A DNA stretch of 64,000 nucleotides, taken from contig RZZN01000006.1 of the NCBI GenBank assembly GCA_009929855.1, forward strand, positions 30,117-94,116, written 5' to 3'. Shown here in pieces: positions 63,150 through 64,000 of the stretch. The notes beneath the pieces were generated by a model. It was given only the letters and a program-made list of their open reading frames with translations. It had not been told where the DNA came from and searched no databases. The translations under genes were made by a program, and so were the position numbers. Origin of the DNA: Gammaproteobacteria bacterium. Lineage in GTDB: Bacteria > Pseudomonadota > Gammaproteobacteria > Chromatiales > Chromatiaceae. Position 1 is the first letter of the stretch. Each line of letters starts with the position of its first letter.

Positions 63150-63385
63150 TCAGTCGCCGCCAAAGGACTGACGCTGGGCCGCTGAGAATTGCGCCTTGAG
63201 CCACCGACAGAGGCTGAGGCCGTCGATGGACGGCATCTGCACGTCCAGCAGGATCAGATCGGGCCTCCCTTCGCGAGCGATCCGCAGACCATCCTCGCCG
63301 TTGAGTGCCACCAGAAGATCGAGGCCGCCATCGGCGAGGTCGGCTGCTCGTCGATGATCAAGAGTCGCGTGGGCGTTTCTGTCAT
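63150..63385 (-). pseudogene. Degenerate response-regulator receiver domain (frame-shifted/deleted)
   Basis: Frame 1 MTETPTRLLIIDEQPTSPMAA; another frame ADLADGGLDLLVALNGEDGLRIAREGRPDLILLDVQMPSIDGLSLCRWLKAQ. Confidence 0.7.
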
Positions 63386-63790
63386 GGATGCGCAGGCTCC
63401 GATGGTCTTCACTGCCCGCATGTTGCGCGCCGGGCACGGGGCTTGGGGTCCAGATCGATCCGACGCTGGTCGGGTGGCAACAGGACCGAGGTCACGTGGA
63501 TCGTGCCCCCTGAGCGCGGCGGATGCAGAGCCTTGATTCGCGATTGTTGCTGGCGGCCCAGTATTTTTTTCTCCCTGCTCACTTCGCGATGAGCGGGGAA
63601 CCGATCATGAAGGTCGTTCAAGTACAGAGCGCAGTGCGACATGCTGCCCACGACACCCTGCGGGCCAAACAACCCGAAGACTCGCCCAACAGGCTTGCCT
63701 CACGCGCAAGGGCACAAGGGCCCGAGACCAAGACCGGTGCAGCGCCACTGGCACTGAACCGCCCCTCTTCCAGACACAACAGGAACCTCG

Positions 63791-64000
63791 ATGCTCTACC
63801 TGGACCTTCCGACCCCTGACGAGCTCCACGCGCTGGCCAACTATCGCAACGACCTCGTCGTCTCCATCGCGCTGCCCACCACTCCGGTGAGCCCGGAGAC
63901 CGATGCGGACCGCATCCAATTGAAGAATCTCGCCAAGGAGGCGCTCGATCAGATGGAGGCCGCCGACGCCGACAAGCGCCGCATCTGGCCCCTGATCGAA
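63791..64000 (+). CDS. Partial CDS, possibly baeRF-type (eRF1-like) or other conserved hypothetical protein; runs off window end
   Basis: MLYLDLPTPDELHALANYRNDLVVSIALPTTPVSPETDADRIQLKNLAKEALDQMEAADADKRRIWPLIE, open to the window edge. Confidence 0.6.
   Translation, partial: MLYLDLPTPDELHALANYRNDLVVSIALPTTPVSPETDADRIQLKNLAKEALDQMEAADADKRRIWPLIE

Noticed and set aside
63562-63597. Hairpin ccctgctcacttcgcgatgagcgggg next to a T-run
   Set aside because: The T-run is on the 5' side of the plus-strand hairpin and becomes an A-run on the other strand, so it does not make a proper terminator; no other function supported.

Overview
High-GC bacterial chromosome segment. The gene content (flavocytochrome c sulfide dehydrogenase-type genes among gammaproteobacterial housekeeping clusters) suggests a purple sulfur or related sulfur-oxidising gammaproteobacterium; this is inference. 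Most of the window is housekeeping: the rimP-nusA-infB-rbfA-truB-rpsO-pnp operon, nagZ-hpt and an MTA/MTI phosphorylase, ftsH, maf, mltD, glgP, dusA, rimO, dapC-dapD-yffB-dapE, glnS, pgl and phr. The most interesting locus is 52.4-58.3 kb. There, a CydA-superfamily-like membrane protein with a C-terminal c-type heme domain, a second polytopic membrane protein, a monoheme cytochrome c, an FCSD/SoxF-like Tat-exported flavoprotein and a diheme cytochrome c form a tight unit followed by a cysteine-containing Crp/Fnr regulator. It looks like a membrane-bound sulfide (or other sulfur) electron-transfer complex, and I cannot match it to a characterised system. Other notable items: a divergent Pat-like acyltransferase/HDAC-like deacetylase pair near a CrbS/CbrA-like SLC5-histidine kinase, response regulator and CBS-DUF294 cluster; a (GGGGAT)n G-quadruplex motif; several long perfect inverted repeats; and decayed gene relics at 62.6-63.4 kb. 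No rRNA, tRNA, CRISPR array, transposase or prophage was recognised by eye. All family calls are from reading translated ORFs, with no database searches.
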